From: Phycisphaerae bacterium
GTDB lineage: Bacteria > Planctomycetota > Phycisphaerae > UBA1845 > Fen-1342
Length of the DNA: 19,234 nt
Assembly (NCBI GenBank): GCA_020058145.1
Contig: JAGVEP010000142.1
Coordinates: 1 to 19,234, forward strand
Direction: 5' to 3'
The notes beneath the pieces are model-generated. The model did no database searches. It was not told the origin of the DNA and worked only from the letters and a program-made list of their open reading frames with translations. Numbering within the stretch: position 1 is the first letter of the stretch; each line of letters opens with the position of its first letter. This document shows positions 12,392-19,234 of this stretch, piece by piece. The translations under genes and the position numbers were made by a program.

Positions 12392-15277
12392 ATGAGCTCG
12401 GGCTGCGACTGGTTCTGCCAGGAGGTCCTGCTAGTGCAGGCCGCCCGCCACAGCGGCTGGACTGCGCCCGTCGAGCCGGCGGTCCCGGGGTTTGCTGGCT
12501 GGCAGGAGCTGCGCCGCGGCGGGCAGGGCGTGGTGTACAGTGCCACGCAGCTTTCCACCCGCCGCCGCGTAGCGGTCAAGGTGCTGCTGGCCGGGCCTTT
12601 GGCATCTCGGGATCAACTCCGGCGGTTCGACCGCGAGATCGACTTGATTGCGGGCTTCCAGCATCCGCACATCGTGCGGCTGTATGACCGCGGGCTGACC
12701 GACCAGGGGCTGCCGTACTACGTGATGGAGTTGATCGACGGAGTGGGGCTGGACGGACGGATCGGTCCGTCCGCGCCGGACCTCCGGTCCGGGCTGGAGC
12801 TATTCGCGAAGGTTTGCGAGGCCGTGGGCTATGCTCACCAGCGCGGCGTGATCCACCGCGATCTGAAGCCCGGCAACATTCTGATCGACGGCGCGGGCGA
12901 GCCGCACGTGCTGGATTTCGGGCTGGCCAAGAGCATTATGACGGCCGGTCAGAGTTCCTCGGCCCTGGTGAGTCGAACCGGCGACTTCATGGGGTCGCTG
13001 CCGTGGTCCAGCCCGGAGCAGGCCGATGGCGTACCAGAGAAGATCGACGCGCGCAGCGACGTGTACTCGCTCGGCGTGGTGCTGTACCAGATGCTCACCG
13101 GGCGGTTCCCCTACCCGATCGGCGGTCTGGGCGAGACGATCGAGAACATCCGCAACGTTGAGCCACCCCGGCCCAGCAGCATTGGGTGGCACGGCCGTCC
13201 TGGCGGGTGGGGTGGGCGTCCCGCCCGCCAAATCGGAGCCGAGCTCGACGCCATCGTGCTCAAATGCCTGGCCAAGGAGCCCGGGCGGCGCTATGCGAAC
13301 GCCGGCGAGCTGGCGCAAGACATCCAGCGCTATCTGGCCGCGGAGCCCATCGCGGCCAAGCGGGATTCGATGGCCTACCGGATGCGCAAGCGACTCTGGC
13401 GGCATCGCAGAACCGTCATCGTCCTGCTCGCGCTGCCGGTCGTGGCCGGCTTGGCGGCGCTCACCGCGGTCCACAGCTTCCGGAACGCACCCTTACCCAC
13501 AGCCACCGAGGCGGATGCGCCGGCCAGCGTCTATGACGACGCCGGCCGTTGCCGGGCGACCGAACTAGTCCGGCTGCAACCGTCGGACTGCGCCGCCACG
13601 GACAGTTTCGGCTTCTCCGTGGCGATTGACGGCGACACGGCGGTCGTCGGAGCGCGCAGGGACGATGACCTCGGAATGAGCTCGGGCTCGGCCTATGTCT
13701 ATCAGTTCGACGGCGCGAACTGGGTGCAACGGCAGAAGCTGCTGGCCGGCGACGGCGGTCTCTTGCGCAACTTCGGCTACTCGGTGGCAATCGATGGGGA
13801 CACGCTCGTCGTGGGGATGTCCGCTACCGTCGAGAACCAGGCGGCCTACGTCTTCGTTTACGACGGCACGCGCTGGGTTGAGCAGGCGAAACTAACGACC
13901 ACGGACCCGCTCCCGCTCAAGGGATTCAGCCAATCCGTCGCGATTCGTGGTGACACCATCGTGACGGCGCCCCACTTCGGTGAGGCGGGCGACGAGCGCC
14001 TGGCCTATGTGTTCGAGCGCGATGACGGGGGGACACCGGCAGACCGGCATGATGATTCTTGGGCTGAGACTGCGCGGCTCACGGCGCCAGGATATCGCGA
14101 CCCGTCTAACCTCAATCACGGCGTCGCGCTGACCGGCGAATTACTGGTCGTGGCTGCGCCCATGTGGCAGGAATCGGCCGGAGGAGCATTTGTGTTCCGC
14201 CGCCAACCCGGCCGTCCCGCCCAATGGGCGTTCGAGACCCGCCTGGTACCCGCCGATCAGCGGCCAGGCGACTCGTTTGGCTACGCGATCACAGCCGACG
14301 CGAATCTGATCGCCGTCAGCGCCTACACGGACGGTGAGGTGGCCGAGCAGGGCGGCGCGATTTACGTCTTTCGCCACGACGGCTGGGCGTGGGTCCAGGA
14401 AGCCAAGCTCCTACCGTGGGACGTGCGCGGGCGTACCTGGCTGGGCTTCTCCGTTGCCGTGCATGGAGACTTCGTGGTTGGAGGCGCGCCGGGGGACGGT
14501 CAAGCGGGCGAACTCTCTGGGGCAGTATACGTCTTCGAGCACGATGGACAGTCGTGGCAAGGGCGTGCCAAGCTGACGACATCCGCTGCGGGCCCGATTG
14601 CGGCTGTCGGTGTGAGTGTCGCGTTCGATGGCCGGCACGCGCTGGTCGGCGCGGACCACGGACGTGTGGGCCTGGGCGCAGCGTATCTCTACGCGGGGCT
14701 GGCCGACTGCGATCGGAGCGACCGCCTGGATCTCTGCGAAATCGCCGCCGGCGAGGCTGCCGACCGCAACCACAATGGCCGGCCCGACCGGTGCGAGCCC
14801 TTCGCGCAGCGGCTGTCGCGCAACACCACGGGCTACCCCGACGACATGTTACTCGGAGCCCCGGACGACCGAACGGGCATCCTCGGCGCGGGCACCGTGG
14901 AGTTTGATTTCGATCCGTGGCGGATCATCGACGGCCCCGGCCCCGACTTCAACGTGTACGAACTGAGGACCGGCTACGAGGCCTTCGATCTCATCGATGT
15001 GCAGGTCAGCCGCGACGGCAGCTCGTTCGCGAGCCTCAAGGCGTCCGAAGCCGCGGGGGATCCGATTCCCGGCGACGGCATCCGTGGCACGGTGCCGGGG
15101 TCCCGTAGGGCCTATGACTTGGCCGCCGCAATGTTGCCCGCGGCGCGATTCGTGCGAATCGTGGGCGTGCGCGCCAAGACACCCGAAGGCGGGGACTTCG
15201 ACCTGGACGCCGTCGGACTGATCCACTTCGCTTCGCCGCATGAGCGCGCGAGCACCCGTCAGAACGCGAAGCGCTAG
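12392..15277 (+). CDS. Membrane Ser/Thr protein kinase with extracellular seven-blade propeller
   Basis: A 961-residue PknB-type kinase and surface sensor. Cytoplasmic kinase, about 34-315: glycine loop RRGGQGVVYSA, Lys63, Glu82, HRDLKPGN (155-162, Asp157), DFG (175-177) and SPEQ (207-210), all intact. One transmembrane segment follows at about 341-360. Outside, seven repeats of an FG-GAP-like blade start near residues 406, 461, 512, 575, 629, 684 and 738 (FGFSVAIDGDTAVVGA type), giving a full propeller. Then come a DCDRSD...NHNGRPDRCE Ca-binding-like motif (about 772-802) and a beta-rich, discoidin-like domain to 950. A Gly/Arg/Pro-rich insert (about 265-279) is encoded by a hairpin-like repeat. 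The last six residues (RQNAKR) are encoded by the first copy of a 29-bp repeat. I infer that ligand binding outside signals to the kinase and the linked sigma factor. Confidence 0.88.
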   Translation: MSSGCDWFCQEVLLVQAARHSGWTAPVEPAVPGFAGWQELRRGGQGVVYSATQLSTRRRVAVKVLLAGPLASRDQLRRFDREIDLIAGFQHPHIVRLYDRGLTDQGLPYYVMELIDGVGLDGRIGPSAPDLRSGLELFAKVCEAVGYAHQRGVIHRDLKPGNILIDGAGEPHVLDFGLAKSIMTAGQSSSALVSRTGDFMGSLPWSSPEQADGVPEKIDARSDVYSLGVVLYQMLTGRFPYPIGGLGETIENIRNVEPPRPSSIGWHGRPGGWGGRPARQIGAELDAIVLKCLAKEPGRRYANAGELAQDIQRYLAAEPIAAKRDSMAYRMRKRLWRHRRTVIVLLALPVVAGLAALTAVHSFRNAPLPTATEADAPASVYDDAGRCRATELVRLQPSDCAATDSFGFSVAIDGDTAVVGARRDDDLGMSSGSAYVYQFDGANWVQRQKLLAGDGGLLRNFGYSVAIDGDTLVVGMSATVENQAAYVFVYDGTRWVEQAKLTTTDPLPLKGFSQSVAIRGDTIVTAPHFGEAGDERLAYVFERDDGGTPADRHDDSWAETARLTAPGYRDPSNLNHGVALTGELLVVAAPMWQESAGGAFVFRRQPGRPAQWAFETRLVPADQRPGDSFGYAITADANLIAVSAYTDGEVAEQGGAIYVFRHDGWAWVQEAKLLPWDVRGRTWLGFSVAVHGDFVVGGAPGDGQAGELSGAVYVFEHDGQSWQGRAKLTTSAAGPIAAVGVSVAFDGRHALVGADHGRVGLGAAYLYAGLADCDRSDRLDLCEIAAGEAADRNHNGRPDRCEPFAQRLSRNTTGYPDDMLLGAPDDRTGILGAGTVEFDFDPWRIIDGPGPDFNVYELRTGYEAFDLIDVQVSRDGSSFASLKASEAAGDPIPGDGIRGTVPGSRRAYDLAAAMLPAARFVRIVGVRAKTPEGGDFDLDAVGLIHFASPHERASTRQNAKR
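13201..13230. repeat. Hairpin element inside the kinase coding region
   Basis: TGGCGGGTGGG (13201-13211) pairs with CCCGCCCGCCA (13220-13230), 11 bp with one wobble pair and an 8-base loop. It encodes the Gly/Trp/Arg/Pro insert in the kinase C-lobe, just before the helix beginning ELDAIVLKCLAKEP. The preceding bases (GGGTGGCACGGCC) resemble the start of the intergenic palindromic element at 141, so it may be a dispersed element that landed in frame. Confidence 0.4.
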
Positions 15278-15409
15278 CGAGCGCTGCTCAGAACGCGAAG
15301 CGCCAGCGAGCTCTCCTCAGAACGCGCAGCGCCAGCGAGCTCTCCTCAGAACGCGAAGCGCCAGCGAGCTCTGCCCAGCGGGCCTTGCGCTCGCTGGCGC
15401 TTCGCGTTC
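15260..15409. repeat. Four 29-bp tandem repeats plus an inverted copy
   Basis: Four head-to-tail 29-base units (15260-15288, 15289-15317, 15318-15346, 15347-15375) share CAGAACGCGAAGCGCCAGCG with few differences. After 13 unrelated bases, 15389-15409 is an exact inverted copy of 21 bases of the unit and can pair with 15349-15369 or with the same part of unit two. The kinase stop codon lies in unit one. The array is not a CRISPR because there are no spacers. It may end transcription as a large hairpin, or be a mobile or slippage-prone repeat. Confidence 0.8.
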
Positions 15410-15554
15410 CGATTCGGGCGTCGGGGCTATTTTCCGGAAGAAGTCCGCTTCCCACTGCCTAGTTCTCAATGGAGAGGCATTGCCCAGGACTGGGGCACGG
15501 ATGCAGGCCGGCCCGGGGTAGACGTGCCCATTTCGCAACACAGGAGCCTCAATC

Positions 15555-17453
15555 ATGAGACCAAACGTAGGAACTAAAGCACTCGGTTGGACGATTGCGG
15601 GTCTGTTTCTCATGGGGACGGGCTGGGCCCAACCCGAACCCGGGTCCATCGCAGCGTGGGGCGGCTACTCAGAGCTGTGCAACGTGCCGGCGCCGAACTC
15701 CGGGTTCATCGCGACCGGCGCGGGGTATTACCACAGTGTCGGCCTGAAGGCCCACGGCTCGGTCGTGGTGTGGGGGGATAACGGCTTGGGGCAATGTAAC
15801 GTGCCGCTGCCGAACGAGGACTTTGTGGCCGTTGCGGCAGGTATCTTCCATACGCTTGGGGTGAAGGCGGACGGGTCGATTGTGGCTTGGGGGGACAACC
15901 AACTTGGCCAGTGCAACGTGCCCTCGCCCAACACGGCGTTCATTGCGGTGGCCGGGGGCGCGTACCACAGTCTCGGCCTGAAAGCGGACGGCTCGATTGT
16001 GGCCTGGGGATACAACGGATTCGGGCAGTGCGATGTACCGGTGCCGAACGACGAGTTCATCGCCGTCGCGGCGGGCCATTACCACAGTTTCGGGCTCAAG
16101 GCCAACGGCTCGATTGTGGCGTGGGGCTGGAACTTCTACGGCCAGTGCGACGTGCCCGCGCCAAACGAGGGCTTCGTGGCGGTCGCCGCGGGCGGCTACC
16201 ACGGCCTTGGCCTAAAAACCGACGGCTCGATCGTGGCGTGGGGCGACAACTCCGCGAGTCAGTGCAGCGTTCCGCCGCCGAACGAGGGCTTCGTGGCCAT
16301 AGGGGCTGGCACCTCTCACAGTCTCGGCATCAAGTTCGGTGGCACAACCGTAACATGGGGACAGAACTTCTTCGGCGAAGGCAACGTGCCGCCGCCGAAC
16401 AGCGGCTTCGTGATCGTCGCCGGAGGCAACCTCCACAGTGTGGGCCTGAAGAGCGACGGCTCGATTGTGGCCTGGGGCGACGACTACCTGGGCCAGTGCG
16501 ATGTCCCCGCGCCGAATGCGGACTTCACGGCCGTTGCAGCGGGCGTTTATCACAGCCTGGGCCTGAGAGCCGATGAGTCGATCGCCGCGTGGGGCAAGAA
16601 CCATGCTGGCCAGTGCGAGGTGCCCGCGCCAAACACGGGGTTCGTCGCAGTCGCGGCGGGCCAAGCCCACAGTCTGGGCCTGAAGGACAGTGGCTCGATC
16701 GTGGCCTGGGGAAACAACGTCTCCGGCCAATGTGACGTGCCGGCGCCGAACAGCGACTTCGTGATGGTCGCCGCCGGCTACTACCACAGTCTGGGCCTCA
16801 AAGCCGACGGCTCGATCGTGGTGTGGGGAGACAACTACTACGGCCAGTGCAACGTCCCGGTGCCAAACACCGACTTCGCCGCGGTCGCGGGTGGCGCGGT
16901 GTTTAGCCTCGGTCTGAAGGTAGATGGGTCGATCGTGGCCTGGGGGTCCATCACCTACGTGCCCCCACCAAACACGGACTTCGTGGCCATCGCGGCCGGG
17001 AGCTACCACAGTCTCGGCCTGAAGGCCGACGGCTCGATCGTGGCGTGGGGGTGGGAATTCTATGGGGAGTGCAGCGTCCCCGCGCCGAACATCGGCTTCG
17101 TCGCACTCGCGGCGGGCTACGGCCACAGTCTGGGTCTGAAGTCCGACGGCTCGATCGTGGCGTGGGGGCTCAACGCGCACGGGCAGAGCACCGTGCCGGC
17201 GCCGAATACCGGCTTCGTCGCGCTCGCGGGCGGCTTCCTGCACAGTCTGGGACTGAAAAGCCACCCCGGCGACCTGAACTGCGACGGCATCGTGGATTTC
17301 GACGACATCAACCCGTTCGTAATGGCCCTCAGCGATCCGGCGGGCTATCCGGCGGCGTACCCGCGTTGTTTTCGCGTCAACTCCGATTGTGACGCCGACG
17401 GCGACGTGGATTTCGACGACATCAACCCCTTTGTGGCGCTGCTGTCCGGGTGA
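15555..17453 (+). CDS. Secreted RCC1-like repeat protein with dockerin-like tail
   Basis: A 632-residue exported protein. A signal peptide covers about 1-25 (hydrophobic GWTIAGLFLMGTGWA, likely cut after Ala25). Residues 30-570 contain about 14 units of 39 residues, each of the form FVAVAAGxxHSLGLKADGS then IVAWGDNxxGQCxVPxPN. They match the RCC1/BNR-style pattern of an imperfect beta-propeller or solenoid, although classic RCC1 units are longer. Most units carry a GQC Cys. The twelfth unit is four residues short. The last 62 residues hold two dockerin-like Ca-binding motifs (LNCDGIVDFDDINPFV and CDADGDVDFDDINPFV). AGGAGC before the ATG supports the start. Its function is unknown; attachment or display at the cell surface is inferred from the tail. 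It follows the 29-bp repeat array and precedes another exported repeat protein by 45 bases. Confidence 0.88.
   Translation: MRPNVGTKALGWTIAGLFLMGTGWAQPEPGSIAAWGGYSELCNVPAPNSGFIATGAGYYHSVGLKAHGSVVVWGDNGLGQCNVPLPNEDFVAVAAGIFHTLGVKADGSIVAWGDNQLGQCNVPSPNTAFIAVAGGAYHSLGLKADGSIVAWGYNGFGQCDVPVPNDEFIAVAAGHYHSFGLKANGSIVAWGWNFYGQCDVPAPNEGFVAVAAGGYHGLGLKTDGSIVAWGDNSASQCSVPPPNEGFVAIGAGTSHSLGIKFGGTTVTWGQNFFGEGNVPPPNSGFVIVAGGNLHSVGLKSDGSIVAWGDDYLGQCDVPAPNADFTAVAAGVYHSLGLRADESIAAWGKNHAGQCEVPAPNTGFVAVAAGQAHSLGLKDSGSIVAWGNNVSGQCDVPAPNSDFVMVAAGYYHSLGLKADGSIVVWGDNYYGQCNVPVPNTDFAAVAGGAVFSLGLKVDGSIVAWGSITYVPPPNTDFVAIAAGSYHSLGLKADGSIVAWGWEFYGECSVPAPNIGFVALAAGYGHSLGLKSDGSIVAWGLNAHGQSTVPAPNTGFVALAGGFLHSLGLKSHPGDLNCDGIVDFDDINPFVMALSDPAGYPAAYPRCFRVNSDCDADGDVDFDDINPFVALLSG
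15642..17264 (+). repeat. About 14 tandem 117-bp units inside the RCC1-like gene
   Basis: The DNA repeats with a 117-bp period, visible from the recurring GGCTCGATTGTGGCGTGGGG block. Units are diverged but still similar at DNA level, indicating expansion by tandem duplication. One unit near 16920-16980 has lost 12 bases. Such arrays can change copy number by recombination. Confidence 0.75.
17278..17453 (+). other. Paired dockerin-like calcium-binding motifs
   Basis: The two motifs are encoded at about 17270-17320 and 17385-17440 and share GATTTCGACGACATCAACCC almost exactly. The same sequence type closes the truncated gene at 2-115. In cellulosomal bacteria, dockerins bind cohesins. In Planctomycetota similar tails are common on exported proteins without known cohesin partners, so binding is unproven here. 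Confidence 0.65.
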
Positions 17454-17498
17454 TAGCACCCCACCAACGCACGTGTAACCACAATTGGAGAGAATCAC

Positions 17499-19234
17499 AT
17501 GAAAACCCGTCTTGTGCTGGTTGTTGCGTTGGCGATGGCCGGCGCACTCGTCGCTGCGAACGGCCAATCGCCTGTGGGAACCGCGTTCACGTATCAGGGG
17601 CAGCTCAAGGAAGCCGGCGCGGGGGTCAACGAGTTTGCCGACTTCAAATTCAGTCTCTGGGACGCCCTCGCCGGCGGCAGTCAGATCGGAACGACGCAGA
17701 ATGTCTACAGCGCCGAGGTAGCGAACGGGCTCTTTACAGTCTGGCTTGAATTCGGGTCGGGGGCATTTGCCGGCGAGGCGCGCTACCTGGAGATCGAGGT
17801 CCGCGTTCCGGCGGGCAGCGGGTCCTACACGCTGCTCACGCCGCGGCAGGAGCTGACGGCTGTGCCGTACGCGTTATACGCCCTGAACGCCCCCGGCGGG
17901 GGCGGCGGAACGGTCACGTCCATCAGCCAGGCCACCGGCATCCTTCTGACGCCCAACCCTCTTACGACGACGGGCACGGTCGGGATAGACCCGGCTGTGG
18001 TACCACAGCTCGCCGCGGCGAATATATTCACCGGCGCCCAGACGTTCAGTAACCCGGCGAACTCGTTCACCGGCTCGGGCGCCGGCCTGACGGCCCTCAA
18101 CGCCTCCAACCTGGCCGGCGGCACCGTGCCCAACGCCCGGTTGTCCGGAACCTACGCCAGCGCCCTGACTCTCTCCAACGCGGCCAACAGTTTCACGGGC
18201 AGCGGCGCGGGATTGACGGCCCTCAACGCCTCCAACCTGGCTAGCGGCACCCTGGCCGACGCCCGGTTGTCCGGAACCTACGGTAGCGCCCTGACGCTCT
18301 CCAACGCGGCCAACAGTTTCACGGGCAGCGGCGCGGGATTGACGGCCCTCAACGCCTCCAACATCGCCTCCGGCACGCTCGCCGACGCACGCCTTTCGGC
18401 CAACGTCGCGCTGCTCAACAACGCCCAGACGTTCTCGGGCACCAAGACCTTCTCGGCGGCGCCGTGGTTCACCGGCGCCGGTTCGCCGTTCGCGGTGACC
18501 GGGACCGGGCTGGTGTGGAACCTCAACGCCGATCTGCTCGACGGGCAGACCGGGGCGTTTTATCAGAACGCCGACAACCTTAACGCGGGCACGTTGCCGA
18601 GCGCGCGGTTGTCGGGGACGTACAGCAACGCGCTGACGCTCAACAACGCGGCCAACAGTTTCACGGGCAGCGGTTCGGGGCTGACCGCGCTAAACGCCTC
18701 AAACATCACCAGCGGCACGCTCGCCGCAGCCCGTCTTTCCGTGCCGCTCACGCTGAGCGGGACGAGCGTTACGCACATCATCCGCGGCGAGAACGCCTCG
18801 ACGTTCGGTGCGTCCGCCGGCGTCGTCGGCTTGTCGACCGCCGCCACCGGCATCACCTACGGCGGGCGGTTCGAGAGCGCCAGCACGAACGGGTACGGCG
18901 TCTACGGCGCCGGCACCACCATTGGCGGGTTCTTCGAGAGCGCCGGCACGTCCGGCTGGGGCGTCTACGGGCTGGCCAACGCCGCCAGCGGCACCACCTA
19001 CGCCGGGCGGTTCCAGAACGCCAGCACGTCCGGGCTCGGCGTCTACGGCTGGGCCACCGCCGACACCGGCACCACGTATGGCTTGTACGGGCGGAGCGAC
19101 AGCACGGACGGGCGCGGCGTCGTCGGCTTGTCCACCGCCGGCACCGGCACCACCTACGGCCTGTACGGGCAGACCGGCAGCACAGACGGTCGCGGCGTCT
19201 TCGGCTGGGCCACCGCCGCCACTGGCACCACCTA
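17499..19234 (+). CDS. Secreted tail-fibre-like repeat protein, 3' end missing
   Basis: The gene is open to the end of the window, at least 578 residues. GGAGAG at 17487-17492 supports ATG 17499. A signal peptide covers about 1-22 (MKTRLVLVVALAMAGALVAA). Residues 26-130 form a beta-rich domain (FTYQGQLKEAGAG..., NGLFTVWLEFG, PRQELTAVPYALYA) often seen at the N-termini of such surface proteins. Then come 42-residue repeats (NSFTGSGAGLTALNASN... SGTLADARLSG) resembling phage tail-fibre shafts, and from about residue 441 26-residue modules (GVYGWATA-TGTTYGLYG type). Proteins of this build often end in a trimerising or self-cleaving S74-type chaperone domain, which would be outside this window. 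It is probably a trimeric cell-surface fibre rather than a phage gene, because no other phage gene is near. Confidence 0.85.
   Translation, partial: MKTRLVLVVALAMAGALVAANGQSPVGTAFTYQGQLKEAGAGVNEFADFKFSLWDALAGGSQIGTTQNVYSAEVANGLFTVWLEFGSGAFAGEARYLEIEVRVPAGSGSYTLLTPRQELTAVPYALYALNAPGGGGGTVTSISQATGILLTPNPLTTTGTVGIDPAVVPQLAAANIFTGAQTFSNPANSFTGSGAGLTALNASNLAGGTVPNARLSGTYASALTLSNAANSFTGSGAGLTALNASNLASGTLADARLSGTYGSALTLSNAANSFTGSGAGLTALNASNIASGTLADARLSANVALLNNAQTFSGTKTFSAAPWFTGAGSPFAVTGTGLVWNLNADLLDGQTGAFYQNADNLNAGTLPSARLSGTYSNALTLNNAANSFTGSGSGLTALNASNITSGTLAAARLSVPLTLSGTSVTHIIRGENASTFGASAGVVGLSTAATGITYGGRFESASTNGYGVYGAGTTIGGFFESAGTSGWGVYGLANAASGTTYAGRFQNASTSGLGVYGWATADTGTTYGLYGRSDSTDGRGVVGLSTAGTGTTYGLYGQTGSTDGRGVFGWATAATGTT
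18060..18400 (+). repeat. Tandem 126-bp units in the fibre gene
   Basis: Units start at 18060, 18186 and 18312 (126-bp period, 42 codons). The second and third are almost identical at DNA level (both carry AACAGTTTCACGGGCAGCGG). A fourth, more diverged unit starts at 18654. The near-identity points to recent duplication or conversion. Confidence 0.8.
18819..19234 (+). repeat. 78-bp modules encoding G-V-Y-G repeats
   Basis: Modules start at 18819, 18897, 18960, 19038, 19116 and 19194. All are 78 bp (26 codons) except the second, which is 63 bp. Each begins GGCGTC(T/G)(A/T)C and encodes GV(Y/V/F)G. The array continues past the window edge. Confidence 0.75.

Noticed and set aside
15260..15409. 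CRISPR array
   Set aside because: Units are directly adjacent without spacers, and no cas gene is present.
17499..19234. Prophage tail-fibre gene
   Set aside because: It has a signal peptide and neighbours that are exported bacterial proteins; no phage gene is in the window.

Overview
The window looks like a high-GC chromosome segment from a Planctomycetota bacterium, probably Phycisphaerae-like, and is most likely from a metagenome-assembled or environmental genome. This is inferred from three signs. Secreted proteins end in dockerin-like DFDDIN motifs. An ECF sigma factor gene sits directly before a membrane Ser/Thr kinase fused to an extracellular propeller. Large repetitive surface proteins are present. 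No rRNA, tRNA or CRISPR array was seen.

Layout. (1) 1-1472: the 3' end of a secreted protein with a dockerin-like tail, a 59-base palindromic repeat that can fold as a three-way junction, and a decaying insertion sequence (a DUF6788-like ORF plus a frameshifted, nonsense-interrupted transposase). (2) 1829-4931: a soluble GAF-type histidine kinase overlapping a sigma-54-dependent response regulator. (3) 5237-10683: a compact five-gene redox operon. It holds a small protein with two copies of a Cys/His motif, a HydC/NuoE-like [2Fe-2S] protein with added zinc ribbons, a HydB/NuoF-like NAD(H)/FMN flavoprotein, a short NuoG/HydA-N-terminus-like Fe-S protein with a Cys-rich tail, and an FMN-binding glutamate-synthase-domain protein. 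Two hairpins close the operon. (4) 10684-11781: a mostly non-coding 1.1 kb stretch with a remnant of a DUF4143-type ATPase, short palindromes and an 81-bp element bounded by 20-bp perfect inverted repeats. (5) 11782-15277: the ECF sigma factor and kinase/seven-blade-propeller pair, ending in a 29-bp tandem repeat array with an inverted copy. (6) 15555-19234: a secreted RCC1-like repeat protein with a dockerin-like tail, then a secreted tail-fibre-like repeat protein running off the end.

The most interesting part is region 3. It carries the electron-input and electron-bifurcation parts of HydABC-type enzymes (HydB- and HydC-like subunits and a ferredoxin-rich HydA N-terminus-like subunit). No [FeFe]-hydrogenase H-cluster protein is present. 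Its place is taken by a glutamate-synthase-type FMN barrel that lacks both the glutaminase domain and the [3Fe-4S] cysteines of true glutamate synthase. I infer a soluble NAD(P)H/ferredoxin-linked, possibly bifurcating, oxidoreductase acting on an unknown substrate. The adjacent two-component system probably controls it.
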